Shown in pieces: positions 54,248-62,988 of a stretch of DNA of 64,000 bases. The translations under genes were made by a program, and so were the position numbers. Positions within the stretch are counted from its first letter, which is position 1, and each line of letters starts with the position of its first letter. The notes under the pieces are model-generated. The model worked only from the letters and a program-made list of their open reading frames with translations. It was not told the origin of the DNA and made no database searches. This DNA comes from Bacillota bacterium (GTDB taxonomy: Bacteria; Bacillota; Clostridia; Lachnospirales; Lachnospiraceae): assembly GCA_023413555.1 (NCBI GenBank), contig JAEZPG010000058.1:1-64000 (forward strand), in the 5' to 3' direction.

Positions 54248-55474
54248 TCATTTCCTTTCCAAACAGTGGAGTCCTGCCACAAAACCAGTAGACCAAGCCC
54301 ACTGAAGATTATAGCCTCCACAGGTACCATCTACATCCAAAAGTTCACCTGTCAGAAAAACGCCCTCAGCTTTGGTGCTCTCTAAGGTTTGACTGCTTAC
54401 CTCACTAACATCTACTCCACCGGCACATACCTGCGCCTGCTCAAAACCATTAGATTCTGTTATTGGTACACTAAAATTATTTATCAGCTCTGTCAGAACA
54501 GTAAGCTGATTTTTTCCTATTCTATCTACCGTCACAGTCTCCTTTATTCCTGCTTCTCTTATAAGAAAAATAGCCAGTTTATACGGAAATAGACCAATTA
54601 AGAATTCTTGTGCTGTTTTTTCTGGACGGTCTTTTTGACGCTTAATTAACAGTTGAAGCGTAGCTTCCTTCGTCATATCTGGTAGTAAATCCACATGAAC
54701 CTCTACTTTATTTCTTTGGCTCAAAGCCCTCGTCACATAACGACTCACTTGAAATACAGGAATGCCAGAGATTCCATAGTCTGTAATCTGCAACTCTCCA
54801 ATCTCAGTAACTGTCGATCTATCATTAATAAAGACGGTAATTCTTGCATTTATTCGAATCCCTGAAATCTGTCTAAATAGTTTTAATGGGGAACGCAGTG
54901 CCACAAGCGCTTCTGTAACCGGTACAATGTTATGCCCTAACTTCTTAGCAAGGATATAACCACTTCCGTCAGATCCCAGCTTACTTCCTGCTTTTCCTCC
55001 AGTTGATAAGATTACTGCTTGCGTTTCATAAGAAGATTTATCCGTAACAACTCTATAGATAGACTCTTTTTTAATAATTTCTGTTGTACTTTCATTAAGG
55101 TGTACCTCTACCTTAAGACGCCTTAATTCTATGGTTAGGACCTCCACCACAGCAGCAGCCTGCATAGAAGCTGGATACAAATATCCATTTTTACTTTTTG
55201 GCTCGATGCCTAATTCTTTGAAAAATGCAATGGTATCCTCTACAGAAAATTGATTTAAGATAGGAGTAATCATTGCAGGTCTGTCGGATCGGTATACTGA
55301 CTCGTCATAATAGGTGTTGGAAAAGTTGCATTTTCCATTACCAGTAGCAAGTAGCTTTTTCCCTAACTTTTCTTTTCTTTCAATAAGTAGTACTGATTTA
55401 CCTCTTCTGGCTGCTACTATCGCAGCTATCATACCTGAGGCTCCACCTCCTACTACCAAAACTTCTTTATTCAA
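54248..55474 (-). CDS. HI0933/BaiN-type flavoprotein
   Basis: The 408-residue protein opens with the FAD motif EVLVVGGGASGMIAAIVAARRG, then KKLLATGNGKCNFSN and closes with VFLTGELLDVDGTCGGYNLQWAWSTGF, both diagnostic of the HI0933/BaiN family. Members include flavin reductases acting on bile-acid intermediates, but most are uncharacterised. It overlaps by three bases with the next flavoprotein gene, so the two are probably co-expressed. Confidence 0.92.
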   Translation of the reverse strand: MNKEVLVVGGGASGMIAAIVAARRGKSVLLIERKEKLGKKLLATGNGKCNFSNTYYDESVYRSDRPAMITPILNQFSVEDTIAFFKELGIEPKSKNGYLYPASMQAAAVVEVLTIELRRLKVEVHLNESTTEIIKKESIYRVVTDKSSYETQAVILSTGGKAGSKLGSDGSGYILAKKLGHNIVPVTEALVALRSPLKLFRQISGIRINARITVFINDRSTVTEIGELQITDYGISGIPVFQVSRYVTRALSQRNKVEVHVDLLPDMTKEATLQLLIKRQKDRPEKTAQEFLIGLFPYKLAIFLIREAGIKETVTVDRIGKNQLTVLTELINNFSVPITESNGFEQAQVCAGGVDVSEVSSQTLESTKAEGVFLTGELLDVDGTCGGYNLQWAWSTGFVAGLHCLERK

Positions 55475-55553
55475 GCAATTTCCTCCTAATTATTTTCAAT
55501 ATCATCATAATATCTATTTTAAATACCCTTGTCAACGATAAAGAAACAATAGG

Positions 55554-55624
55554 AAAAGCCATTTCTCCTAAATGTAACTGTTTTGATTACAAACAGCAAT
55601 ACAATTCTAGTAAAAATGGCTTTT
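55554..55624. terminator. long bipartite hairpin terminator
   Basis: AAAAGCCATTT and AAATGGCTTTT form the outer stem around an inner TAACTGTTTT/AAACAGC-type helix, directly after the BofC-like gene on the minus strand. Confidence 0.8.
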
Positions 55625-55626
55625 AT

Positions 55627-56265
55627 TTAACTGGAATAGCTCTCTAATATTCCATATAACTGATCTAGGTCATCAATATAAACACCTTTTCGCACTTCAT
55701 TTTGTTCCTCTTTCGTTAAATCGGTAACCAGTATTCCTGTCTGGTCAACAATTGTCTTCTTATCATTAGTATAGACTACTACATATCCACCATATTCTGT
55801 CATGTAATACGCATAATTATCCTTGTTGTCAAACACCTTGCGAATTGTGATGGACGCCTTTGAAAAAGAGCTTAAGGTGATAGAAACCAACCCTTTTTTT
55901 ACTTCTTCCTTCGGTGGATGATTCATATATTCCATTAATTTATTCTGAATATCTACACGTGTCAAACCAACATACTCCTGTGGAATGGCAGACTGTTTGT
56001 TATTGTAAATTGCATCCGCTATATCATAGCTTTCTTCAACATAGGTCGTATTGCTATCTGTACGTATTGCATCACTCTGATTGGCATCGATAACCTTGCT
56101 ACCACCATTCACGTCCTCACTGTCACCAGCCATCTGAGTCTGAGCCTGGTTAGTTCCATTTTTTTGATGATCGACATGGGCACTTTTAAAACTAAAGTAG
56201 TAAGTAAATGAAAACAAAATCACCAATAAGCTAAATCCGATAATTGACCAATAAACCTTGCTCAT
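55627..56265 (-). CDS. BofC-C-terminal-domain protein
   Basis: The 212-residue protein has a single N-terminal membrane segment (about 7-26) and a Gln/Asn/Asp-rich linker. The C-terminal half (SITLSSFSKASITIRKVFDN, GGYVVVYTNDKKTIVDQTGI, GVYIDDLDQLYGILESYSS) resembles the BofC-like domain of clostridial proteins. BofC in Bacillus restrains the SpoIVB signalling protease between mother cell and forespore; here this is inference from the domain. Confidence 0.7.
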   Translation of the reverse strand: MSKVYWSIIGFSLLVILFSFTYYFSFKSAHVDHQKNGTNQAQTQMAGDSEDVNGGSKVIDANQSDAIRTDSNTTYVEESYDIADAIYNNKQSAIPQEYVGLTRVDIQNKLMEYMNHPPKEEVKKGLVSITLSSFSKASITIRKVFDNKDNYAYYMTEYGGYVVVYTNDKKTIVDQTGILVTDLTKEEQNEVRKGVYIDDLDQLYGILESYSS

Positions 56266-56335
56266 AGAAGGTCACACTCCTTTGGTCTAAGTATTACCAG
56301 AAATTCTCATTTTATACATAAAAACCCTTTAACCT

Positions 56336-57964
56336 CTACATTAAATGAAATTTTCTAGCCATCCTTATCAGAGTATTACCTTTTGGTAATGCGGCCAACT
56401 CATGTTCTGTAACACCTTTAAATATGATGAGGCACATACCGTAAATAGGTACTGACACGATAATTGCAGCTATCGTCGCAATGGTATTACTATGAAGTAT
56501 AACCATCGACAGTCTATAAACCAGATAGGCAATACCACCCATCACACCAGCACTAATGAAAGGAATGATAAAAGTACGCACTATTTCCTGTTTGTAGTCA
56601 AGATTCTTTGCAATCTGATACCAGTTCAGAATGCAAATTACAATTGGAAAAGTTACGTTACCAATTACAAGTCCATAAACACCAAGGTTAGTAAATTTCA
56701 ACAAAATGGCTAAAAATCCAGCATGAATAATAAGTGCAATAGCGGAATGAATCACTGGGAGTCTCATTAAATTAATCGCCTGTAAAATGGAATTAGTCAT
56801 GGTAGATAAAGCAAAAAATAGGATTCCAATAGAACCAAACACCATCATATTCTTTTGAATTTCGTTACAGTTTCTAAATATCATGGCAAATATTGGGGCT
56901 CCAAGAATACAAAGCCCAATTGCAGATGGTATAGCGATTAACATATTAAACTTAATGGCAGTGTGTATGCTTCTTCTTACTTCACGATGATTACCAGTAG
57001 CAATTGAGCTAACAATTCCAGGTATTACGGCAGTACCTAAGGCAGCTGAGATAGAAATAGGAACGTTGGAAAGAAGAATATATTTGCTATAGTAACCACT
57101 CAATATATTACTTTGCTGAGATGTAAAACCTTTACTTGTCATAATTTGTTTAAACAATATATCATCTAAGGAATTATTTAACTGGTATACTGACTGGCTT
57201 AAAATAACCGGTACAATGGTCATAAACAGCAGAAAATATATACTGGAATAGCTTTCCACTCTTCCGGTTTTATCCCTATAAACCCGCCTCTTGAAGCTAG
57301 GATAATACATGGTAAAGATTAGCGCCAAAAAGACAAGTCCTGTAAATGCTCCAATCAAGGTACCTAAAGTTCCACCAGCCGCGCCATAAGCTGCTACATC
57401 GGAAGCAGCATCATGGGCCTTCATAAACAGATATGCAGCTAAAATACTAACAATGGCATTAACAATCTGTTCTAACACCTGAGAAATAGCTGTTGGAATC
57501 ATCGTATTCTTACCTTGGAAGAATCCTCTGAATACACCCATAAGCGAAAACACAAAAATAGTTGGTGCTAATACCTTTAATGGATACGCAACCTCAGGAG
57601 TTTTATAAATAACATTGGCAATAAAATCAGAGCCAAAATAAAGCAGACAGGTAAAAGTAAATCCCACAATAATTGCAAACAACAAAGCTGCAATTAATAT
57701 TCGATATGAATTACGGTATTCTTTTTTTATATTACGTGCAGCAATCAGCTTAGACACAGCAAGTGGTAATGAATAAGAGGATAAAATTAAGGCTAAGTTA
57801 TAGATATTAAATGCATAGCCATAGATTCCATTTCCCTCATCACCAATAATATTAATCATTGGAATTCGGTATAATAGCCCAATTACACGAACCAGAATAG
57901 AAGAAATTGCAAGAATACTTCCCTGGACAATAAACCTATTACTTCTCGAATTAGTTGAACTCAT
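56336..57964 (-). CDS. SpoVB/MurJ-like polysaccharide flippase
   Basis: The ATG at 57964 follows GGAG. The 542-residue protein has about fourteen membrane helices. RFIVQGSILAISSILVRVIGLLYRIPM at the N-terminus and GNGIYGYAFNIYNLALILSSYSLPLAVSKLIA are typical of the SpoVB/YtgP branch of the MVF superfamily, which flips lipid-linked cell-wall or spore-cortex precursors. Which of these it serves cannot be told from the sequence. It has a sigma-A-like promoter. Confidence 0.88.
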   Translation of the reverse strand: MSSTNSRSNRFIVQGSILAISSILVRVIGLLYRIPMINIIGDEGNGIYGYAFNIYNLALILSSYSLPLAVSKLIAARNIKKEYRNSYRILIAALLFAIIVGFTFTCLLYFGSDFIANVIYKTPEVAYPLKVLAPTIFVFSLMGVFRGFFQGKNTMIPTAISQVLEQIVNAIVSILAAYLFMKAHDAASDVAAYGAAGGTLGTLIGAFTGLVFLALIFTMYYPSFKRRVYRDKTGRVESYSSIYFLLFMTIVPVILSQSVYQLNNSLDDILFKQIMTSKGFTSQQSNILSGYYSKYILLSNVPISISAALGTAVIPGIVSSIATGNHREVRRSIHTAIKFNMLIAIPSAIGLCILGAPIFAMIFRNCNEIQKNMMVFGSIGILFFALSTMTNSILQAINLMRLPVIHSAIALIIHAGFLAILLKFTNLGVYGLVIGNVTFPIVICILNWYQIAKNLDYKQEIVRTFIIPFISAGVMGGIAYLVYRLSMVILHSNTIATIAAIIVSVPIYGMCLIIFKGVTEHELAALPKGNTLIRMARKFHLM

Positions 57965-58005
57965 AATTAACTCCATTCATTTGTAATGTTTATTTTACTG
58001 TATTT

Positions 58006-58033
58006 ATTGTAACATAGGTTCAACTTATTTCAA
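58006..58033 (-). promoter_or_regulatory. promoter of the flippase gene
   Basis: TTGAAA (58028-58033) and TACAAT (58006-58011), 16-base spacer, minus strand. Confidence 0.7.
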
Positions 58034-58055
58034 GTTTTTTCTTCTTTTCGAAAAT

Positions 58056-58096
58056 AGAGCCTATCGAATGAAGTACTTCTTCACCAGACAGGCTCT
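58056..58096 (-). terminator. terminator after the DUF3048 gene
   Basis: AGAGCCT and AGGCTCT close a hairpin with an inner GAAGTACTTC palindrome, just after the stop codon. Confidence 0.75.
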
Positions 58097-58103
58097 TAAT
58101 TAA

Positions 58104-59201
58104 TTATTTAATTTTAATGTTATCCTTATTCTTAGCTGGGAACAACCCTATATAGGTCTTTCCAGTATTAACAGTAAGTTCATTACCACTCTCATCATAA
58201 TAAGTCATAGATTCCTTACTTTCATTTTTTACCCAGGTAATCTTTATATACTTTCCATCCGTAAAATAATATCCCTCTCCTTTTGCATTAGAGAGATTCA
58301 TATCCTGTCTTCCCTTCTCATCCATGGTAGACTCTTCAACAAACTGAATGATGAGATTCTTAAAAGCCAATTGTTTCTTTGTATTAGCATCAATATGAGA
58401 CTTATCAAATTGAAAACGCTTATACACTTTTTCTGTTGCATCATATTCGAATACTGGACTAAATTTTTTACTAAATGGAATAGTCACTTTGTTGGCAGCA
58501 GAACCATTCGATAGTTCTGTATCCTCTTTAAAAAACTTGTAGTGACTAGTCATATTTTCGCGATACTCTGTACGGTATTTTAACTTTTTTGTTCCTTTTA
58601 TAATGCCTTCATAACTTGCAAAAGCATTATGAGGAGCCTTAATATTCTTATCACGATAGAATACTGTACTTCCTATAGAAGTGAGGCCACTTAAATTATC
58701 AACATCTAACTTGTCTAATACAGCCTGGGTGTACTTGGATTGTCCATAATGAACATAAATAGCATCATACTCATCTGCAATACTAACGTAATAATGCCTT
58801 GCACTTCGTACAGATCCAATTCTATCAGAGTCAAAATTATCAAACACTCCCATTAATCTGGTAATTCCGCCTTCAACCAGGCATTCATATAAGATACCTG
58901 CCTGACTGGTTCCACTTTGAGGAAATGCTGCCTGTATATTGTTAAACATTATTGCATAAGGACGGGTAGTGGTCTTCTCCTCTGGTATCCATTCATTCGT
59001 CAGCTTAGATCTTGCCATACCGGCAGGTGCTGATTCTTTAGGGGTTTGAGCAACTGATGGTGCTGTCGTCTTTGTAGGTATAACCGTTGGTATTGGTGTC
59101 TCAGTCTGTGTTGGCTTATTATCCTCCTTCTTGCCACATCCGGCAAGAAATGCCAAAAGCATAATACATACTAAACTATATCTTATCCTATTCATATTCA
59201 T
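58104..59201 (-). CDS. DUF3048 (YerB-like) lipoprotein
   Basis: AAGGGAGAGAAC precedes the ATG. The 365-residue protein has a lipoprotein signal (LAGC, Cys22), a Thr/Pro-rich tether and a DUF3048 domain: RPYAIMFNNIQAAFPQSGTSQAGILYE, GITRLMGVFDN, RIGSVRSARHYYVSIADEYDAIYVHYG. YerB-type proteins are wall-associated, with unknown function. Confidence 0.88.
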   Translation of the reverse strand: MNMNRIRYSLVCIMLLAFLAGCGKKEDNKPTQTETPIPTVIPTKTTAPSVAQTPKESAPAGMARSKLTNEWIPEEKTTTRPYAIMFNNIQAAFPQSGTSQAGILYECLVEGGITRLMGVFDNFDSDRIGSVRSARHYYVSIADEYDAIYVHYGQSKYTQAVLDKLDVDNLSGLTSIGSTVFYRDKNIKAPHNAFASYEGIIKGTKKLKYRTEYRENMTSHYKFFKEDTELSNGSAANKVTIPFSKKFSPVFEYDATEKVYKRFQFDKSHIDANTKKQLAFKNLIIQFVEESTMDEKGRQDMNLSNAKGEGYYFTDGKYIKITWVKNESKESMTYYDESGNELTVNTGKTYIGLFPAKNKDNIKIK

Positions 59202-59224
59202 TGTTCTCTCCCTTAGCTTTCATA

Positions 59225-59719
59225 TTATCTTGTCAGCCCAATGTTGTTAAGTATTTCAGACTGACGTAATTCCATAACATCACGTTCAACATCTTCCAAA
59301 TGATCATAGCCGAACAGATGAAGCATACTGTGAGCAATCAGAAATCCCAATTCTCTCTCTATGCTATGTCCATAAGCCTTCGCCTGCTCCTTGATCTTTT
59401 CAACACTAATCATAATATCTCCTAGAAGAAGCTCACCTGTCTCAGGATGAAAGCAATCTTCCATCTCCTCAACCTGACTAAAGTCAGACGGTTCTTCATA
59501 TTGAACCATAGGAAATGATAAAACATCTGTAGGACGGTCAATGTTTCGGAACTCTTTGTTTACCTGATGTATTCCCTCATTGTCTGTTAAGACCACGTTG
59601 ACCTCACACTCATAAGGGCACTCCTCATAATCAATTGCTTCTGAAATCACTTTATTAATAATAGGTTCATACTTAATATCAAGTTGCTCCTTTGTTTCAT
59701 ATGCAATATCAATTGTCAT
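59225..59719 (-). CDS. ybeY: YbeY, 16S rRNA maturation endonuclease
   Basis: The 164-residue protein carries the zinc motif HSMLHLFGYDHLED (HxxxHxxxxxH) and EFRNIDRPTDVLSFPM. YbeY trims the 3' end of 16S rRNA and takes part in ribosome quality control. It overlaps phoH by 11 bases. Confidence 0.96.
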   Translation of the reverse strand: MTIDIAYETKEQLDIKYEPIINKVISEAIDYEECPYECEVNVVLTDNEGIHQVNKEFRNIDRPTDVLSFPMVQYEEPSDFSQVEEMEDCFHPETGELLLGDIMISVEKIKEQAKAYGHSIERELGFLIAHSMLHLFGYDHLEDVERDVMELRQSEILNNIGLTR

Positions 59720-60737
59720 TGATTCCCCTGCCTTTTCTCTTACTCTTGGTGGTAGCTGTTTTCTTATTTTTTATATGATTTTGTTTATTCTCAAACGAAT
59801 CATAAGCCTTAACAATCTTCTGGACAAGCGGATGTCTTACAACGTCCTGACTAGTCAAATAACAGAATCCTATATCATCCACCTTTGAAAGTACCTTTAC
59901 AGCTTGATCTAATCCGGATATAGTATTATGCGGCAAATCCTTTTGAGATAAATCACCTGTAATAATCACTTTAGAACCAAACCCAATTCTCGTCAAAAAC
60001 ATTTTCATCTGAGCTGGTGTTGTATTCTGAGCCTCATCAAGAATAATATATGCGTTATCTAAAGTTCGACCTCTCATATATGCCAGGGGTGCTACCTCTA
60101 TTAATCCTTTCTCTGTGTTCTTTATAAAACTATCCGGCCCCATAATTTGATATAGAGCATCATATAAAGGACGCAAATAAGGATCCACCTTACTTTGAAG
60201 ATCTCCTGGTAAAAATCCTAACTTTTCTCCAGCTTCAATCGCAGGACGTGTCAGAATTATCTTGCTGACTTCATCATTCTTAAAAGCAGTAATCGCCATT
60301 GCCATTGCAAGATAAGTCTTACCTGTACCGGCAGGGCCTATACCAAATACAATCATCTTATCTCGAATCTGATCCACATATGCTTTCTGACCTAAAGTCT
60401 TTGGCTTAATCGGCTTTCCACCTATGGTATGGCAAATCAAATCACGGTCTATATCAATTACCTCTGATTCTTTGTTGTCAAAGCAAAGAGATAAGGTGTA
60501 ATTTACACTTTGTTCTGTTATCACATTTCCACGTTGTGACAACTTTAATAGCTGTTCAAACACTCTTTTTGCCTTAGAAACTCCATCTGATGCTCCAATT
60601 ACTTTAATCTCGCCATCTCTTACAATGACAGTTACATGAAGTGTCTTTTCAATAATCTTTGTATAAGCATCTAGGTTGCCAAATATATTCTTCTGATGTT
60701 CCATCGGTATTCCGATAATTGCCTCTACAATACTCAT
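59709..60737 (-). CDS. PhoH-family ATPase
   Basis: The 342-residue protein has a KH-like N-terminal region (about 10-80) and an ATPase domain with Walker A GPAGTGKTYLAM (about 136-147), Walker B YIILDEAQNT and a Lys/Arg-rich tail. PhoH/PhoL proteins accompany YbeY in most bacteria and probably act in rRNA processing. A conserved yqfD-phoH-ybeY order. Confidence 0.93.
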   Translation of the reverse strand: MSIVEAIIGIPMEHQKNIFGNLDAYTKIIEKTLHVTVIVRDGEIKVIGASDGVSKAKRVFEQLLKLSQRGNVITEQSVNYTLSLCFDNKESEVIDIDRDLICHTIGGKPIKPKTLGQKAYVDQIRDKMIVFGIGPAGTGKTYLAMAMAITAFKNDEVSKIILTRPAIEAGEKLGFLPGDLQSKVDPYLRPLYDALYQIMGPDSFIKNTEKGLIEVAPLAYMRGRTLDNAYIILDEAQNTTPAQMKMFLTRIGFGSKVIITGDLSQKDLPHNTISGLDQAVKVLSKVDDIGFCYLTSQDVVRHPLVQKIVKAYDSFENKQNHIKNKKTATTKSKRKGRGINDN

Positions 60738-60876
60738 GTAAATTTATCTTCCTCCATCACATTCGATCGATATTTTATACGATATTAATAATAGCACTTA
60801 TTAATCCTTAATTCAATGTTATTAATAAGGAATTCCATAATTGCAATTATATACCAAAACAGATCATTTCATGCGC

Positions 60877-62124
60877 TCACTGATGTATTGGGGCAAAACT
60901 TTCTTTCGGAACATAAGTTTCATCCTCAGTTATAGGTATGGTGCTTCTTATCTTCTGCTCAACAATCAGCTTTCCTGACGCTACAAGTTTCTGATTAGAA
61001 AAGGTGAATACCACATTATTATCTATTACCTTTACTTGCTGCTTTTCTAACTCATTGATGTATAGGTTCAGCTTTTCATTGGCTAGAGCAAGAGCTTCTT
61101 CTTCCGAATATGTCTTCTTGACTAGTTTGTACTCCTGATTGGTAATTGTAGACCATTTAATAGGTAAATAGAAATTCTCATTCAATCTTAGATCCTTTTC
61201 ACTTATGAGATGTTCATAATTCTCATACTTATTATAATTCTTAAATGGATTTAATAGATAGAATTCATGCCCAAATAAAAAAAGGCTGTAATAACGGTCG
61301 CTTTTACCGGTATACTCCTTGTTGGAATAAGTAAGGGACAGCTTATCCGTATAATTGTAGTTGGTTTTGATGATAATATCGGCATCTGCTATCACTGCAC
61401 CTTTTTTTACAACCGTCTGGTCGTCTCCCATAATTTCTACTATACCAGAAACCAAGATTTGACCCTTTCTCACTACAGATCCTATCCTCACCTTAGGCGT
61501 TCCAGTTCTAGTTACCATGGTGATTACTATTCCATCCCGATCAGCTACTATATGGCAGGGTCCATTTGGTTTCACATAGGGCTGTGGCATATTGGTTTCT
61601 GTAATCTTAATTAGAAGTCTAGTACCACGAATTTCTGCTGACACCCAACCCACATCTTCATATCTCTTTCGAAGCATCTCCTCTATCTTGGTACAGTTAA
61701 TACTTTTCTTTTTTATTCCCGCATAAACTCCTTCCGATCTCAAATATTCTACAATTGTCTCTTCTGTATGACTGTATTGACCAGTGATCTGAACATCCCA
61801 GATATAAAGTGACATATAATAAACAAGAAAAGCTCCAATCAGCATACCGATAAAAAACATTTTTCGTTTTTTATATCGATGGATATAGAAAGGCAAACCG
61901 ATTCTTCTCTTTATAATAGGTCTTGTTTTAGTCTTTCTGACAATAGACTTAAGACGCAAAAAGTCCTTTATTGAAATGCGAAATAGAAAACCTTCCTCTA
62001 TTTTAGTAAGACCCCATATTATAATATTATGATTGGAACATAAGTTAAAGAAGCGTTCCGGGGAGTAGCCCCTTATGATTACCAGCAAATAGCCTTTTAT
62101 CCATCTAAACAGAGAAACAAACAC
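60877..62124 (-). CDS. yqfD: YqfD-type sporulation protein, GTG start
   Basis: A GTG at 62122-62124 lies seven bases after GGGAGG and is preferred to an earlier GTG. The 415-residue protein has an N-terminal region (FRWIKGYLLVIIRGYSPERFFNLC, as in YqfD), a membrane helix (about 90-110), and an extracytoplasmic C-terminal half. In Bacillus yqfD is transcribed in the mother cell and needed for efficient sporulation. Confidence 0.9.
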   Translation of the reverse strand: MFVSLFRWIKGYLLVIIRGYSPERFFNLCSNHNIIIWGLTKIEEGFLFRISIKDFLRLKSIVRKTKTRPIIKRRIGLPFYIHRYKKRKMFFIGMLIGAFLVYYMSLYIWDVQITGQYSHTEETIVEYLRSEGVYAGIKKKSINCTKIEEMLRKRYEDVGWVSAEIRGTRLLIKITETNMPQPYVKPNGPCHIVADRDGIVITMVTRTGTPKVRIGSVVRKGQILVSGIVEIMGDDQTVVKKGAVIADADIIIKTNYNYTDKLSLTYSNKEYTGKSDRYYSLFLFGHEFYLLNPFKNYNKYENYEHLISEKDLRLNENFYLPIKWSTITNQEYKLVKKTYSEEEALALANEKLNLYINELEKQQVKVIDNNVVFTFSNQKLVASGKLIVEQKIRSTIPITEDETYVPKESFAPIHQ

Positions 62125-62138
62125 TTTAGCACCTCCCA

Positions 62139-62507
62139 CTACTGATATCTTATCGTTTCAATGTTACCTGAAATTCGCATTTCTTCATTGGTAAAATAAT
62201 CTATATTCAATTTTTTCCCTTCAATACAAATCTTACAGTTTTTTGTCTGAACCCGAATCAAACTTCCTGTATATTCAATGATACCTTTATAATTTTCCAA
62301 AGTCAGCTGGTGCTTTCCGGTAGCCATAATAATTGGTGCACCAGCCAACATATCAGAAGGAAGTTTAAATCGCTCTGATAGGGATTCTCGCAAAGATCTC
62401 TTAGTCATATCTTTCTCTGCCTTTGCCTGATCCTCAAACTCCTTATAAATAGATTGACCATCTTTTTTTTTATAATTTTTGTGGGTAGACTTCAGCCTTT
62501 TCTCCAT
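62139..62507 (-). CDS. yqfC: YabP/YqfC-family sporulation protein
   Basis: The 122-residue protein matches YqfC: LSERFKLPSDMLAGAPIIMATG and a beta-rich domain LENYKGIIEYTGSLIRVQTKN, ending EEMRISGNIETIRY. It is first in the yqfC-yqfD-phoH-ybeY run and has a sigma-E-like promoter. Confidence 0.92.
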   Translation of the reverse strand: MEKRLKSTHKNYKKKDGQSIYKEFEDQAKAEKDMTKRSLRESLSERFKLPSDMLAGAPIIMATGKHQLTLENYKGIIEYTGSLIRVQTKNCKICIEGKKLNIDYFTNEEMRISGNIETIRYQ

Positions 62508-62540
62508 ATAGGAACCTCTCTATTTGATACTATTAAAAAT

Positions 62541-62570
62541 ATATGTATGGGTAGGATATCTTAGAATTGA
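62541..62570 (-). promoter_or_regulatory. candidate sigma-E promoter of yqfC
   Basis: On the minus strand CATACATAT (62541-62549) matches the sigma-E -10 consensus CATACANT. TCAATTC lies 14 bases upstream as a partial -35. Bacillus yqfCD are sigma-E-dependent. Confidence 0.5.
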
Positions 62571-62608
62571 TTAAAGAAAATAGGGAGATGACTCTATTAA
62601 CGCAAAAA

Positions 62609-62638
62609 ACCCTCAACCACATAACAGTGATTGAGGGT
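62609..62638 (-). terminator. terminator of rpsU
   Basis: ACCCTCAA and TTGAGGGT pair, with an inner CAC/GTG step, followed by six U's on the minus strand. Confidence 0.9.
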
Positions 62639-62653
62639 AATATTATTTGCAAA

Positions 62654-62830
62654 TTACTTAAATTTACGTTTTCTAGCAGCCTCTGATTTCTTTTTACGCT
62701 TTACGCTTGGCTTTTCATAATGCTCTCTTTTACGAATCTCCTGTTGGATACCAGCTTTAGCACAGTTTCTTTTGAATCTGCGTAGAGCGCTATCTAAAGT
62801 TTCGTTTTCTTTTACGATAACATTTGACAT
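62654..62830 (-). CDS. rpsU: 30S ribosomal protein S21
   Basis: A 58-residue frame beginning [20 protein letters not shown] and ending in the basic [15 protein letters not shown] tail. S21 helps base-pairing of mRNA leaders during initiation. It has its own promoter and terminator, upstream of yqfC as in Bacillus. Confidence 0.97.
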   Translation of the reverse strand: MSNVIVKENETLDSALRRFKRNCAKAGIQQEIRKREHYEKPSVKRKKKSEAARKRKFK

Positions 62831-62906
62831 AGTCTCACACCTAACCTCCCTCCAGTTGTGTATTGTGCCTTACAACTGTTTGGGTATTTTTAATAGCACT
62901 ATTAAG

Positions 62907-62934
62907 ATTATAGCATAAATTTCTATTTCGTCAA
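62907..62934 (-). promoter_or_regulatory. sigma-A promoter of rpsU
   Basis: TTGACG (62929-62934) and TATAAT (62907-62912), 16-base spacer, minus strand. Confidence 0.85.
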
Positions 62935-62988
62935 CAGTTTTTTAAGTGTTTTTGTCATATTAGTTTTTTCCAATTAATTGAAATCAAA

